Shown in pieces: positions 46,282-54,090 of a DNA stretch of 64,000 nt; positions within the stretch are counted from its first letter, which is position 1; each line of letters starts with the position of its first letter. The stretch spans positions 1 to 64,000 of the forward strand of contig JAHFSA010000005.1 of NCBI GenBank assembly GCA_023265995.1. Direction: 5' to 3'. The notes under the pieces are model-generated. The model did not search any database. It saw nothing but the letters and a program-made list of their open reading frames with translations, and was not told where the DNA came from. Origin of the DNA: Perlucidibaca sp. (GTDB lineage: Bacteria > Pseudomonadota > Gammaproteobacteria > Pseudomonadales > Moraxellaceae). The translations under genes were made by a program, and so were the position numbers.

Positions 46282-46508
46282 CAGTTGCACCCGCAGGCGC
46301 TGCCGCCGATGCCGTTGCCGCCACTGGCGGCTTCCTTGCTGACCTCGATGTGCTGCTGATAGCCGCCAGTCAGGGGATGCATGTCCCAGTCCATGGCCGG
46401 GCTGGCGAGATGAGCCCGCTGCCAGGGCTTGATCGGAGCCACCGTGCAGCCCGCCAGCGCCACCAGCAACACCGCGCTGGTCATCCGATATGCCGCCCTC
46501 ATGCCCAT
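46281..46508 (-). CDS. DUF4266 small lipoprotein
   Basis: A 75-residue protein with signal and lipobox LAGC (Cys21). The mature part holds the family signature PIKPWQRAHLASPAMDWD and an unusual Gly/Cys tail (GGNGIGGSACGCN) with two cysteines at the end. It is the first gene of the operon. The Gly-rich CGC tail might bind a metal or haem, or be modified; this is speculation. The promoter carries the TetR-type palindrome. Confidence 0.85.
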   Translation of the reverse strand: MGMRAAYRMTSAVLLVALAGCTVAPIKPWQRAHLASPAMDWDMHPLTGGYQQHIEVSKEAASGGNGIGGSACGCN

Positions 46509-46583
46509 GAGGCACCTCGCCTGTGTGGCAGCGGTCGGGCCATGACGGCCTCGCCGCTGCTCATGTATTTATTGTCTGGCACA

Positions 46584-46612
46584 AAAGTAACAAGTGTTAC
46601 ATAATTTCACAA
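46584..46612 (-). promoter_or_regulatory. Promoter of the DUF4266 operon with TetR-type operator in the spacer
   Basis: Read on the minus strand: TTGTGA (46612-46607), a 17-bp spacer, TACTTT (46589-46584). The palindrome GTAAC-N4-GTTAC (46587-46600) fills the spacer and touches the -10. The same arrangement stands before the first RoxA-like gene. The site is also 40 bases before the divergent TetR start, so it could repress both directions. Confidence 0.75.
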
Positions 46613-46640
46613 GATCGAACCCGTTACCGGATTGCCTCGC

Positions 46641-47282
46641 ATGACTTCCAGATTCATTGCCCGCACCCCTGTCCAGGAGCGTTCGCGCAACCGGGTCAGT
46701 CTCATTCTGCAGACCGCCGAGGCACTGCTGGTTGAGGTCGGCCTAGGCGACTTCTCCATACCGCTGCTGGCCGAGCGCCTGGACTCGCCGCGCGCGACCA
46801 TCTACAAGTTCTTCCCGACGCCCTATGCCCTGCTCAACGCGCTCGCCGAGCAACACCTGGCGGCGCTGGAACTGACCCTGCAGGAACAGGCCATGCTGGA
46901 GCTCCAGGCCCGGACGGAAATGGGCTGGCGCGAGGGCACGCGCAACATGATCAGCAACGCCGCCGCCTACTACCGTCAGCATCCTGCTGCCTGCATTCTG
47001 CTGCTCGGCGGTCATGCCACGGATGACAGTTTCCGGGCCATGGAATACACCATAACCTGCCTTGGCCGCCTCACCCGGCACATGCTGCAGCATGCCCGCA
47101 TCACCCTGCGCAGCAGCGCGCCCGACGAATGCGCGCTGGCCATAGAGTTCGGCACCACCTGCTTCCGCGTGTCCTATCTGCTGCACAAGGACATCACGCC
47201 GGAATACGTCGAGGCTGGTGCCGATGCCATGATTGCCTTCATCGAGAAGCGCGCCGGCCTGAGCCCGGAACCAGGCGCCTGA
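46641..47282 (+). CDS. TetR-family regulator, probable repressor of the DUF4266 operon and RoxA-like genes
   Basis: A 213-residue regulator. The helix-turn-helix IPLLAERLDSPRATIYKFF is at about 43-61, and the C-terminal ligand domain is helical. ATG 46641 (MTSRFIAR) is chosen over a TTG nine bases earlier. It lies between the DUF4266 operon (divergent) and the RoxA-like gene (convergent). Matching palindromes in front of all three units make it the obvious controller. Its ligand might be a substrate or product of the haem oxygenases; this is inference. Confidence 0.9.
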   Translation: MTSRFIARTPVQERSRNRVSLILQTAEALLVEVGLGDFSIPLLAERLDSPRATIYKFFPTPYALLNALAEQHLAALELTLQEQAMLELQARTEMGWREGTRNMISNAAAYYRQHPAACILLLGGHATDDSFRAMEYTITCLGRLTRHMLQHARITLRSSAPDECALAIEFGTTCFRVSYLLHKDITPEYVEAGADAMIAFIEKRAGLSPEPGA

Positions 47283-47326
47283 ACTGGCCGGGAGCGCAGG
47301 CTCTCCGCCTGCACTCCCGCATCCCG

Positions 47327-49759
47327 TCACAAGGTCTTCAGGTATTCAAGCAGCGCGCGGCGCTCGGCATCGGTGAGCACGGCCGTGAACTCGTGGCCCT
47401 TGTTGCCCTGGCTGTACATGCGTGTGTTGTAGATCTTGCGCTGCTCGATCTGGCTGCTGCCGACGACGGGCATGTTGGCCAGGTTCCAGAGCAGACCGCC
47501 ATTGCCGTAGACCGGGTTGAGCACATCCTGCATGGTCACGCCGGCGGCATCGTTCGGGGTGCAATCCAGGTAAGGCGTGGTGCCACCGCCACCACAGGCC
47601 AGTGCCTGATATTTCCAGCCCATGTGCTCGCGGTCATAGCCGGTGCTCAGGCTGTCGTCATAGCCCATGACCACCTTGCCGACCTGATCGGCACGCGCCA
47701 TCTTCGACTGACGGGTCCAGATCGGCTTGCGCTCGGAGGGCTTGAGCACCTCCCAGAGATTGGGCACGGAGCCGTTATGCAGGTACGGTGCCGTGGCCCA
47801 GACGCCATAGAGCGGCGGCGCCAGATAACCCAGCTTGCGGTCACCGCGCAGGGCCTTGTCATTCTGGTCGCCGCAGAGCGAGACACCCGCAGCATTCTTT
47901 TTCGTGTCGCTGTAGGCGAACCAGCTGTTGCGCGCAGCCTCGGACACGGTCTGGCTGTTGCCATCAAGACGGCGACTGTCGGTGCCTATGACCTCGATGG
48001 GCGTGATGTTGGCGGCCACACCTTCGAGCAGCGGCGTGCTCAGATAGGCCGGGTCATTCACGAAGCGCGGCGAATAGGCGCCATGACAGCTGGCGCAGGA
48101 ACCGTTGCCACCCTCCGGCTTGAGCACCGGGTTATGCAGGTTGTCGGCCCACAGGTTCTTGCTGTGGAAGAGAATGGCGCCCTGCTCGGCCAGCGCCTTG
48201 TCGATGCTGCCGAGACGGCTCTCCGGCCAGACCGGCGCGCGCAACGACATGATCCAGGCATCGCCATCCTGCTGATGATCGGTGATCCACTTCTGATCCG
48301 CCGCCATGTCCTGATGCACCGGCGCGTTGGGGAAATGGAAGGACAGCTCGATGCGCTTGGCATCCATGACCATGCCGCCATCGAAGAACTTGCCGGAGCG
48401 ATGCCCCACGTTCCACCACACGGGCGGATCTTCGGTGCCGGTCGAGGGCTGGTTCTGGATCGACATGTAGGAGGCGAGCTGGTCGGGATGGGTGACGAGA
48501 TCGCTCAGCACCAGCAGGCCGAAGAGCTGGAAGTTGGTGATGTTGCCGGTGCCACGGACCTTGTTCTGCGAAATCACCGCCAGCGCCGACTGCTGCGGGG
48601 CGATCATGCCCAGGTCGGTGAACATCAGGGTGATGTCGGACAGACTGTTGGTGCCATACATGGCGCCCAGGCCGGGACCGTCGGCCGGCGTGCCGACGCC
48701 GCCACCATGGCAGATGCTGCAGGTCACATTAAGCTTGCCGGTCCAGCTGCCGTCGGCATTGCGCAACTGGGTCAGGCCCATGGGCAGCTGACCGGAGCCG
48801 CCGTGGGTCTTGTTGGGATCTTCACCAGCCAGCGGGTAGGGGTTGCGCGTCGGCGACAGCGGCATGCCCCAGCGCTCGGCCACCAGCTGATCGTAGTTGT
48901 CAGGGCGCGCCGACAGCTGCCAGATACGCTGCCACATGATGTTGTAGTCCGAAGCCGGGAGCGTGTAGTTCGACTGCGCGGCATCGCCCGAGAACAAGCT
49001 GCCGGCGCCGACCTGACCAGCGCTGGCCACCAGCGGGTAGCCACGCGCAACGCGCTTGCGCAGCTCGCCACAAGTGCCGGGATGATCGTCCGCCTGGCAG
49101 GTCTGCCAGTAGGCGTTCATGTGCACGGCCTTGCCCTCGCTCACACCGGGCACCACCAGCTCGCGCGGGTCCTGGGGCAGCACGGCGTCATCGCCCTTGT
49201 CGGCGCAATAGTCGAACCAGTAGTGACCACCATGCTTGCTGCCCAGCAGAGACAGCGGCTCGGTTGTCGTGCTGCTGTTGCCGAGCAGGGCCGCGCAGCC
49301 ATTCGGATCGGCGAAGCACTTGAGCAGGATGTCCATGTTCCGGTAGGCGGCGCTGTCCCTGGGCCAGGGCGCGCCGCCGGAGTGCGGGGTTTCCTGCCCG
49401 GATGCCATGAGCAGGATGCGCGAGGTCGGGTTGTTCATGCCCAGGCGTTCCCAGCTCGCCCTCAGATTGGCCAGGTCCTGCGCCTTGTTGCCCGACAGCA
49501 TGAAGTCGCGACCCTTGTCGGTGTCGGCGAGGCCGGCCGGCACGTGGCAGGTCCGGCAGAAGTCCATGTTCGGCTGCACGTTTTGCGTGAAGTGCTCATC
49601 CATGGTTCGTGCCGACGAGGGCGTGGAGTCGCCCGGCTGCGCTGGATGCCCGGAGGTCGAGCTGGCCGAGGTGCTGCCGGCCGAGCCATCGTAGCTGCCG
49701 CCACAGGCGGCCAGCAGCAGTGGGAGGAACACCACAAGAAGTCGGGAACGGTTGAACAT
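47327..49759 (-). CDS. RoxA/RoxB-like triheme c-type lipoprotein (copy 1)
   Basis: An 810-residue exported lipoprotein (lipobox LAAC, Cys19) with three haem sites: CRTCH at 68-72, CSICH at 347-351 and CASCH at 555-559. The last is followed by GAYSPRFVNDPAYL and later GYLAPPLYGVWATAPYLHNGSVP, which match my memory of rubber oxygenases RoxA/RoxB; PVWWNVGHRSGKFFDGG also fits the dihaem family. Known RoxA has two haems and no lipid anchor, so the N-terminal haem domain and anchor differ. GAGAGG precedes the ATG at 49759. Activity on polyisoprene or other unsaturated polymers is inference. Confidence 0.8.
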   Translation of the reverse strand: MFNRSRLLVVFLPLLLAACGGSYDGSAGSTSASSTSGHPAQPGDSTPSSARTMDEHFTQNVQPNMDFCRTCHVPAGLADTDKGRDFMLSGNKAQDLANLRASWERLGMNNPTSRILLMASGQETPHSGGAPWPRDSAAYRNMDILLKCFADPNGCAALLGNSSTTTEPLSLLGSKHGGHYWFDYCADKGDDAVLPQDPRELVVPGVSEGKAVHMNAYWQTCQADDHPGTCGELRKRVARGYPLVASAGQVGAGSLFSGDAAQSNYTLPASDYNIMWQRIWQLSARPDNYDQLVAERWGMPLSPTRNPYPLAGEDPNKTHGGSGQLPMGLTQLRNADGSWTGKLNVTCSICHGGGVGTPADGPGLGAMYGTNSLSDITLMFTDLGMIAPQQSALAVISQNKVRGTGNITNFQLFGLLVLSDLVTHPDQLASYMSIQNQPSTGTEDPPVWWNVGHRSGKFFDGGMVMDAKRIELSFHFPNAPVHQDMAADQKWITDHQQDGDAWIMSLRAPVWPESRLGSIDKALAEQGAILFHSKNLWADNLHNPVLKPEGGNGSCASCHGAYSPRFVNDPAYLSTPLLEGVAANITPIEVIGTDSRRLDGNSQTVSEAARNSWFAYSDTKKNAAGVSLCGDQNDKALRGDRKLGYLAPPLYGVWATAPYLHNGSVPNLWEVLKPSERKPIWTRQSKMARADQVGKVVMGYDDSLSTGYDREHMGWKYQALACGGGGTTPYLDCTPNDAAGVTMQDVLNPVYGNGGLLWNLANMPVVGSSQIEQRKIYNTRMYSQGNKGHEFTAVLTDAERRALLEYLKTL

Positions 49760-49782
49760 GGGTGCCTCTCTGATCAGTCGCA

Positions 49783-49827
49783 TCACCACAGCGTCTTCAA
49801 GCATGAAATCAAGGCTCGACGCTCCAG
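49783..49827 (-). pseudogene. Relic of the 3' end of a third RoxA-like gene
   Basis: On the minus strand this reads LERRALISCLKTLW and then a stop, closely matching LERRALIEYLKTL at the very end of copy 2. Over 36 bases (49789-49824 against 49996-50031) 31 are identical. It lies in the leader between the promoter and the start of copy 1, where no coding sequence is expected. Confidence 0.65.
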
Positions 49828-49832
49828 CGCAA

Positions 49833-49861
49833 AAAGTAACAATAGTTACCATTTCTGTCAA
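49833..49861 (-). promoter_or_regulatory. Promoter of RoxA-like copy 1 with TetR-type operator in the spacer
   Basis: On the minus strand: a perfect TTGACA (49861-49856), a 17-bp spacer and TACTTT (49838-49833). The palindrome GTAAC-N4-GTTAC occupies 49836-49849. Spacing, -10 and operator position are the same as in the DUF4266 operon promoter. The remainder of 49760-49992 holds only the relic and AT-rich DNA. Confidence 0.8.
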
Positions 49862-49992
49862 ACACATGCCCGGCATGCGATCAACGTGGTATCGCGCATG
49901 CCAGGAACGGATAAAAAAGCGCCAGCCAAAGGTCGGCGCAATGGTTCCACATTTCAGCCCGCCAGACTCCTCCGGCAACAAACCCGAGCGAG

Positions 49993-52485
49993 TTACAGCG
50001 TCTTCAAGTATTCGATCAAGGCTCGGCGCTCAAGGTCGGTCAGGTGCCTGGTGAAGTCATGACCCTGATTGCCCTTCCCGAAGCGGCGGGTATTGACGAC
50101 CTTGCGGGTTTCAACCGTCGCGCGCGTCAGCGGCGGCGTGACCTGGTAGCCCAGCGAGTTGAAGCCCGCCGGGAAATTCTGCAGCTTGATCAGCAAGTCC
50201 TCGAGCGGTCGCAGCGGCTCGGTCGTTTCACAGGAAGCATAGGCACCCGTCCCGCAGCTCATGGAGGTGAACTTCCAGCCCAGACGCTGCTGGTCATAGG
50301 CAGCCATGGAGGTATCGAAGCCATGCTCGCTGCCCTCGCCCTGCGTCAGCTGGCGACGCCAGACTGCCGGCCGCTCTCCGGGCTTGAGCAGGCTCCAGAT
50401 ATCCGGCACGGAGCCATTGTGCAGATACGGTGCCGTCGCCCAGATGCCGTGCAGCGGAGGCGCCAGATAGCCGACCAAATCCTTGGGCAGCGTGCCCTGC
50501 CAGGTGCATGCACCCTTTACACGCGCGCCGGGGGTGAAGATGCCCATGTCATCCGCGGTTTCCTGCAGCGCATTCTTCTGCTCCGGCTTCACATAGCCCG
50601 GGGCACCTTCCGGATAGGAGAACCAGGAAGTGCTCATCAGCTCCAGCAGCGGACGCGTGAAACCTTTCAAACGCGCGGGGTCGGTACGGATCTGGTCGAT
50701 CGGCGCGATATAGCCCGCCATGCCCTCCAGACGCGGCGTGTCCAGATAGCGCGGGTCGTTGACGTAGCGCGGTGCATACGCCCCGTGGCAACCGGCACAT
50801 GAGCCATTGGTTGGCGGCCGGGGGATATCGGCATTGGCGCCATTCGCCCAGAGATCCTTGGCATGGAACAGCACGGCACCCTCTTCTGCCAGGGCCGTAT
50901 CGATGTGACCCGGATACGAGGGTGACTGCAGCGATTCGATGTAGGCCTGCACATCCAGGCTGTGGGCCTCGGTGATCTCGCGCATCTTCTTGCCGGCGCC
51001 GACGCCCTCGAACGGCGTCAGGGCCAGCAGGATGGCGCTGTCGATGCGCATGGCGTCATAGGAATAGCCGGCATCCCAGAACTTGCGCGGCCTGTGACTG
51101 GCATTCCACCAGGCTGGCATCTTGGTATCGCCCGAGCCGGTGGTATTGGTCGGCGTCTGCAACCCCACGACCTTGGCCGCCATCCCGACCGGATTGAAGT
51201 CCAGCGTGTCGGCATCGACCAGTCCGATCAGGAAGCCGGACAGCCCCATGGCATTGGTGACGCCGCGGCTGCTGTTGAGGCCGATGGGGAGCCCCGGCAG
51301 CAGGGCATCGGAAAGCAGCAGCTGAAGGTCGGCATTGTGCGCACCCAGACCGGACACGAAGCCGGGACTGGCCGTCGTCGCCAGGCTTTTCAACTCACCG
51401 GCATGACAGGCGTCACAGGTGGGTGACAGCATGCCGTTGTAGCGGCCATTGGCATCCTTGCTCTGCACCAGGCCGGCCGGCAGCTGGCCCGATCCGCCGT
51501 TCGACGTGGCCGGATCCTCACCAGGCAGCGGATAGGGATTGTTGAACGGTGCCTTCGGCAGACCATAGCGCTCGCGCACCTGCTCGTCGAAGTTCGCCGG
51601 GCGCGAAGTCAGCCCCCAGCGCGTCCACATGGCGTTGTACAAATCCCTGGGGATGATGCCCGAACCATGGAATTTCATGGCCAGGTCGGTACGGATCAGC
51701 TTCTCGCCCGCAGCCTTGCGGACACGGTATTCGCCGCAGGTCGCGGGCTTGCGCAGCGGGTTGTTGCTCGGCCCGGCGCAGTCCTGCCAGTAGGCATTGA
51801 AGGCCACGCTCTTGCCGGCATTGACGCCGGGACGCACCAGCTCGCGCGGATCCTGCGGCAGGATCGTGGCATCGGACTGGCCTTCGCAGAACGCATCCAT
51901 GTAGGAGCGGGCATGACTGCTGCCGAGCAGGGGCAGCAGTTCGGGGGCGGTCGTGCCGGAATCGAGAAGACTGGTGCAGCCTGCCGGATCAGCGAAACAC
52001 TTGATGACGATCTCGGCACTCTTGTACGCCGCGCTGTCCTGCGGCCAGGGCGCGCCGCCGGTATGCGACTCCTGACCCGAGGCCATAAGCAGGATGCGGG
52101 AATTGATGCCGCCGCCCAGGCGCTCCCAACTGGCCCTGAAGTTGCTGAAGTCCTGAGCCTTGTCGGCACTCAGCATGAACTTGCGACCCTTGTCCTGATC
52201 CGCCAGGCCACCAGGCACATGACAGGTCCGGCAATGACCCAGACCCGGTTGCACACTCTGCGCGAAGTACTCGTCAACGGTACGCACCGACGTGGACGTG
52301 GAATTGCCCTGCTCATCCGTCTGCTGCCCGCCCTGCTGATCCTGGCCCGCCGGCTGACCGCCCTGCTGCGCGCCAGCGGCATCGGGCCCGCTCGCGCTGC
52401 CGCCAAGGCTGCCATTGCCACTGCCGCCGCAGGCACTCAACAACAGCGCCAATGTGAGCGATGGCGCGAGAACGAGAAGGCGCAT
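49993..52485 (-). CDS. RoxA/RoxB-like triheme c-type lipoprotein (copy 2)
   Basis: An 830-residue paralogue of copy 1: lipobox LSAC (Cys19), a Gly/Gln-rich linker (about 20-66), and haem sites CRTCH at 85-89, CDACH at 357-361 and CAGCH at 563-567. The last is followed by GAYAPRYVNDPRYLDTP and later GYLAPPLHGIWATAPYLHNGSVP. The central part (about 370-450) is clearly divergent from copy 1, so substrate or partner may differ. GGAGAG precedes the ATG at 52485; the open frame extends upstream without signal sequence. It is expected outside the cytoplasm, tethered to a membrane. Confidence 0.8.
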   Translation of the reverse strand: MRLLVLAPSLTLALLLSACGGSGNGSLGGSASGPDAAGAQQGGQPAGQDQQGGQQTDEQGNSTSTSVRTVDEYFAQSVQPGLGHCRTCHVPGGLADQDKGRKFMLSADKAQDFSNFRASWERLGGGINSRILLMASGQESHTGGAPWPQDSAAYKSAEIVIKCFADPAGCTSLLDSGTTAPELLPLLGSSHARSYMDAFCEGQSDATILPQDPRELVRPGVNAGKSVAFNAYWQDCAGPSNNPLRKPATCGEYRVRKAAGEKLIRTDLAMKFHGSGIIPRDLYNAMWTRWGLTSRPANFDEQVRERYGLPKAPFNNPYPLPGEDPATSNGGSGQLPAGLVQSKDANGRYNGMLSPTCDACHAGELKSLATTASPGFVSGLGAHNADLQLLLSDALLPGLPIGLNSSRGVTNAMGLSGFLIGLVDADTLDFNPVGMAAKVVGLQTPTNTTGSGDTKMPAWWNASHRPRKFWDAGYSYDAMRIDSAILLALTPFEGVGAGKKMREITEAHSLDVQAYIESLQSPSYPGHIDTALAEEGAVLFHAKDLWANGANADIPRPPTNGSCAGCHGAYAPRYVNDPRYLDTPRLEGMAGYIAPIDQIRTDPARLKGFTRPLLELMSTSWFSYPEGAPGYVKPEQKNALQETADDMGIFTPGARVKGACTWQGTLPKDLVGYLAPPLHGIWATAPYLHNGSVPDIWSLLKPGERPAVWRRQLTQGEGSEHGFDTSMAAYDQQRLGWKFTSMSCGTGAYASCETTEPLRPLEDLLIKLQNFPAGFNSLGYQVTPPLTRATVETRKVVNTRRFGKGNQGHDFTRHLTDLERRALIEYLKTL

Positions 52486-52529
52486 GAGACTCTCCGGTCT
52501 TTCGGGCGGCAGCTTGGCTGCCCCAATTA

Positions 52530-52572
52530 GTAACTTATGTTGCCTTTTAAGGCAGGACCGGTCATTTGTCAA
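52530..52572 (-). promoter_or_regulatory. Promoter and operator-like palindrome of RoxA-like copy 2
   Basis: On the minus strand a perfect TTGACA (52572-52567) is followed after 17 bp by TAAAAG (52549-52544). GTAAC-N4-GTTGC (52530-52543), one mismatch from the shared palindrome, lies just beyond the -10. The operator is thus shifted by about 20 bp compared with the other two promoters. Confidence 0.6.
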
Positions 52573-52704
52573 ACACCTGCCAACCATCCATCAGCTCCGG
52601 GTCAGCACCATCCACCCGCCGCCACGACCGGTCACGCGTCTGGTTGCGCTGCCCGCCGACGCATACAATGCCTGCTTTGCAGACTCGCCCCGTGGAGCCA
52701 CCGC

Positions 52705-53496
52705 ATGTCCTTCGCCCCCGACACCTTCGCCCTCGCCGGCCGCACCTTCAATTCGCGTCTGCTGGTCGGCACCGGCAAGTACAAGGACATGGACGAGACC
52801 CGCGAGGCCATCGCCGCCAGCGGCGCCGAGATCGTCACGGTGGCGGTGCGCCGCACCAACATCGGCCAGAATCCGGGCGAGCCCAACCTGCTCGATGTCA
52901 TCTCGCCGGATCGCTACACCATCCTGCCCAACACCGCCGGCTGCTACACCGCCGAGGAAGCCGTGCGCACCTGCCGGCTCGCGCGCGAGCTGCTCGATGA
53001 CCACAAGCTGGTGAAGCTGGAAGTGCTGGGCGATCAGAAGACGCTGTACCCGAACATGCCGGAAACGCTGAAGGCCGCCGAGACGCTGGTGAAGGAAGGC
53101 TTCGAGGTCATGGTCTACTGCAACGACGACCCCATCGCCGCGCGCATCTTCGCGCAGATGGGCTGTGTCGCGGTGATGCCGCTGGGCTCGCTGATCGGCT
53201 CCGGGCTGGGCATCGTCAACCCGTACAACCTGCGCATCATTCTTGAGGAAGCGACGGTACCGGTGCTCATAGATGCCGGTGTCGGCACCGCCTCGGATGC
53301 CGCCGTCGCCATGGAGCTGGGTGCCGCCGGCGTGCTCATGAACACCGCCATCGCCGCCGCCGGCAATCCAGTGCTGATGGCCTCGGCCATGCGCAAGGCG
53401 GTCGAGGCCGGGCGCGAAGCCTTCCTCGCCGGCCGCATGCCGCGCAAGCTCTATGCCAGCGCGTCGAGCCCGCTGGACGGCGTGGCCTTCCGCTGA
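52705..53496 (+). CDS. thiG: Thiazole synthase
   Basis: A 263-residue TIM-barrel enzyme of normal length. It has [10 protein letters not shown] near the start, [10 protein letters not shown], the Schiff-base region [15 protein letters not shown] and [19 protein letters not shown]. It makes the thiazole phosphate of thiamine from deoxyxylulose phosphate, dehydroglycine and ThiS thiocarboxylate. It stands alone, 10.6 kb from thiS, and must have its own promoter in the 219-bp gap upstream (nothing clear seen on the plus strand). Confidence 0.97.
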   Translation: MSFAPDTFALAGRTFNSRLLVGTGKYKDMDETREAIAASGAEIVTVAVRRTNIGQNPGEPNLLDVISPDRYTILPNTAGCYTAEEAVRTCRLARELLDDHKLVKLEVLGDQKTLYPNMPETLKAAETLVKEGFEVMVYCNDDPIAARIFAQMGCVAVMPLGSLIGSGLGIVNPYNLRIILEEATVPVLIDAGVGTASDAAVAMELGAAGVLMNTAIAAAGNPVLMASAMRKAVEAGREAFLAGRMPRKLYASASSPLDGVAFR

Positions 53497-53503
53497 GACC
53501 TGC

Positions 53504-53968
53504 TCAGGACTGGTTGACCGCCAGTCCCGGTCCGGCCATCACCGTCATCTCGCGCGGATTCACCGGCTCGCGGCACTCGCTGCAGACCATCATGGGTTTG
53601 GTCATGTGCCCGCAGGTCATGTGCTGATAGACCAGCGGCGCACCCCTGCCTTCGTCCAGCCACTTGTCGCCCCAGCCGGTCAGCGCCAGCAGCACCGGAT
53701 AAAGGTCACGTCCCATTTCGGTGAGGCGGTACTCGTAACGCGTCGGACGCTCCTGGTAGGCCTCCTTGCGCAGCACACCAGCCGTCACCAGCCGGTCGAG
53801 ACGATCCGCCAGCACATGGCGGGTCATGCCCAGCGAAGCATGGAAGTCATCGAAGCGACGGGTGCCGAGAAAGGCATTGCGAATGACCAGCAGCGTCCAG
53901 CGATCGCCGATCAGCGACAAGCTGCGCGCCACCGAACAGGTCATGCCACCCACGTCCTGCCATTTCAT
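53504..53968 (-). CDS. HxlR-family transcriptional regulator
   Basis: A 154-residue winged-helix regulator. The HxlR pattern is clear: CSVARSLSLIGDRWTLLVIRNAFLG, MTRHVLADRLDRLV, YRLTEMGRDLYPVL. The C-terminus carries CGHM...CSEC, a possible metal- or thiol-sensing Cys cluster beyond the normal domain. It is divergent from the molybdopterin oxidoreductase gene and probably controls it. It converges with thiG, with seven bases between. Confidence 0.88.
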   Translation of the reverse strand: MKWQDVGGMTCSVARSLSLIGDRWTLLVIRNAFLGTRRFDDFHASLGMTRHVLADRLDRLVTAGVLRKEAYQERPTRYEYRLTEMGRDLYPVLLALTGWGDKWLDEGRGAPLVYQHMTCGHMTKPMMVCSECREPVNPREMTVMAGPGLAVNQS

Positions 53969-54026
53969 GATGTTCCACCTCCCCCGTGTGTCCTGGCGGC
54001 ATTATAGCGTGGCCGGGACTTGACTG

Positions 54027-54041
54027 GTTCTTATTTGGAAC
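54027..54041. promoter_or_regulatory. Short inverted repeat in the HxlR/molybdoenzyme divergent gap
   Basis: GTTC (54027-54030) and GAAC (54038-54041) around seven AT-rich bases, in the 122-bp gap. It is the best symmetric candidate for an HxlR site, but it is short. Confidence 0.35.
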
Positions 54042-54090
54042 TTACCTTCTGGACGACATCCGATCAAGCCCGCCGCGGGAGCCCGCCGTC

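Noticed and set aside
47129-50062. A 977-codon plus-strand open frame under RoxA-like copy 1
   Set aside because: It is antisense to a gene with signal peptide, lipobox and three haem sites. It also runs through the intergenic promoter, as an artefact of GC-rich codon bias.
47327-52485. Naming the two haem lipoproteins roxA and roxB
   Set aside because: The similarity is to the RoxA/RoxB family, but the extra haem, the lipid anchor and the untested substrate make those names unsafe.
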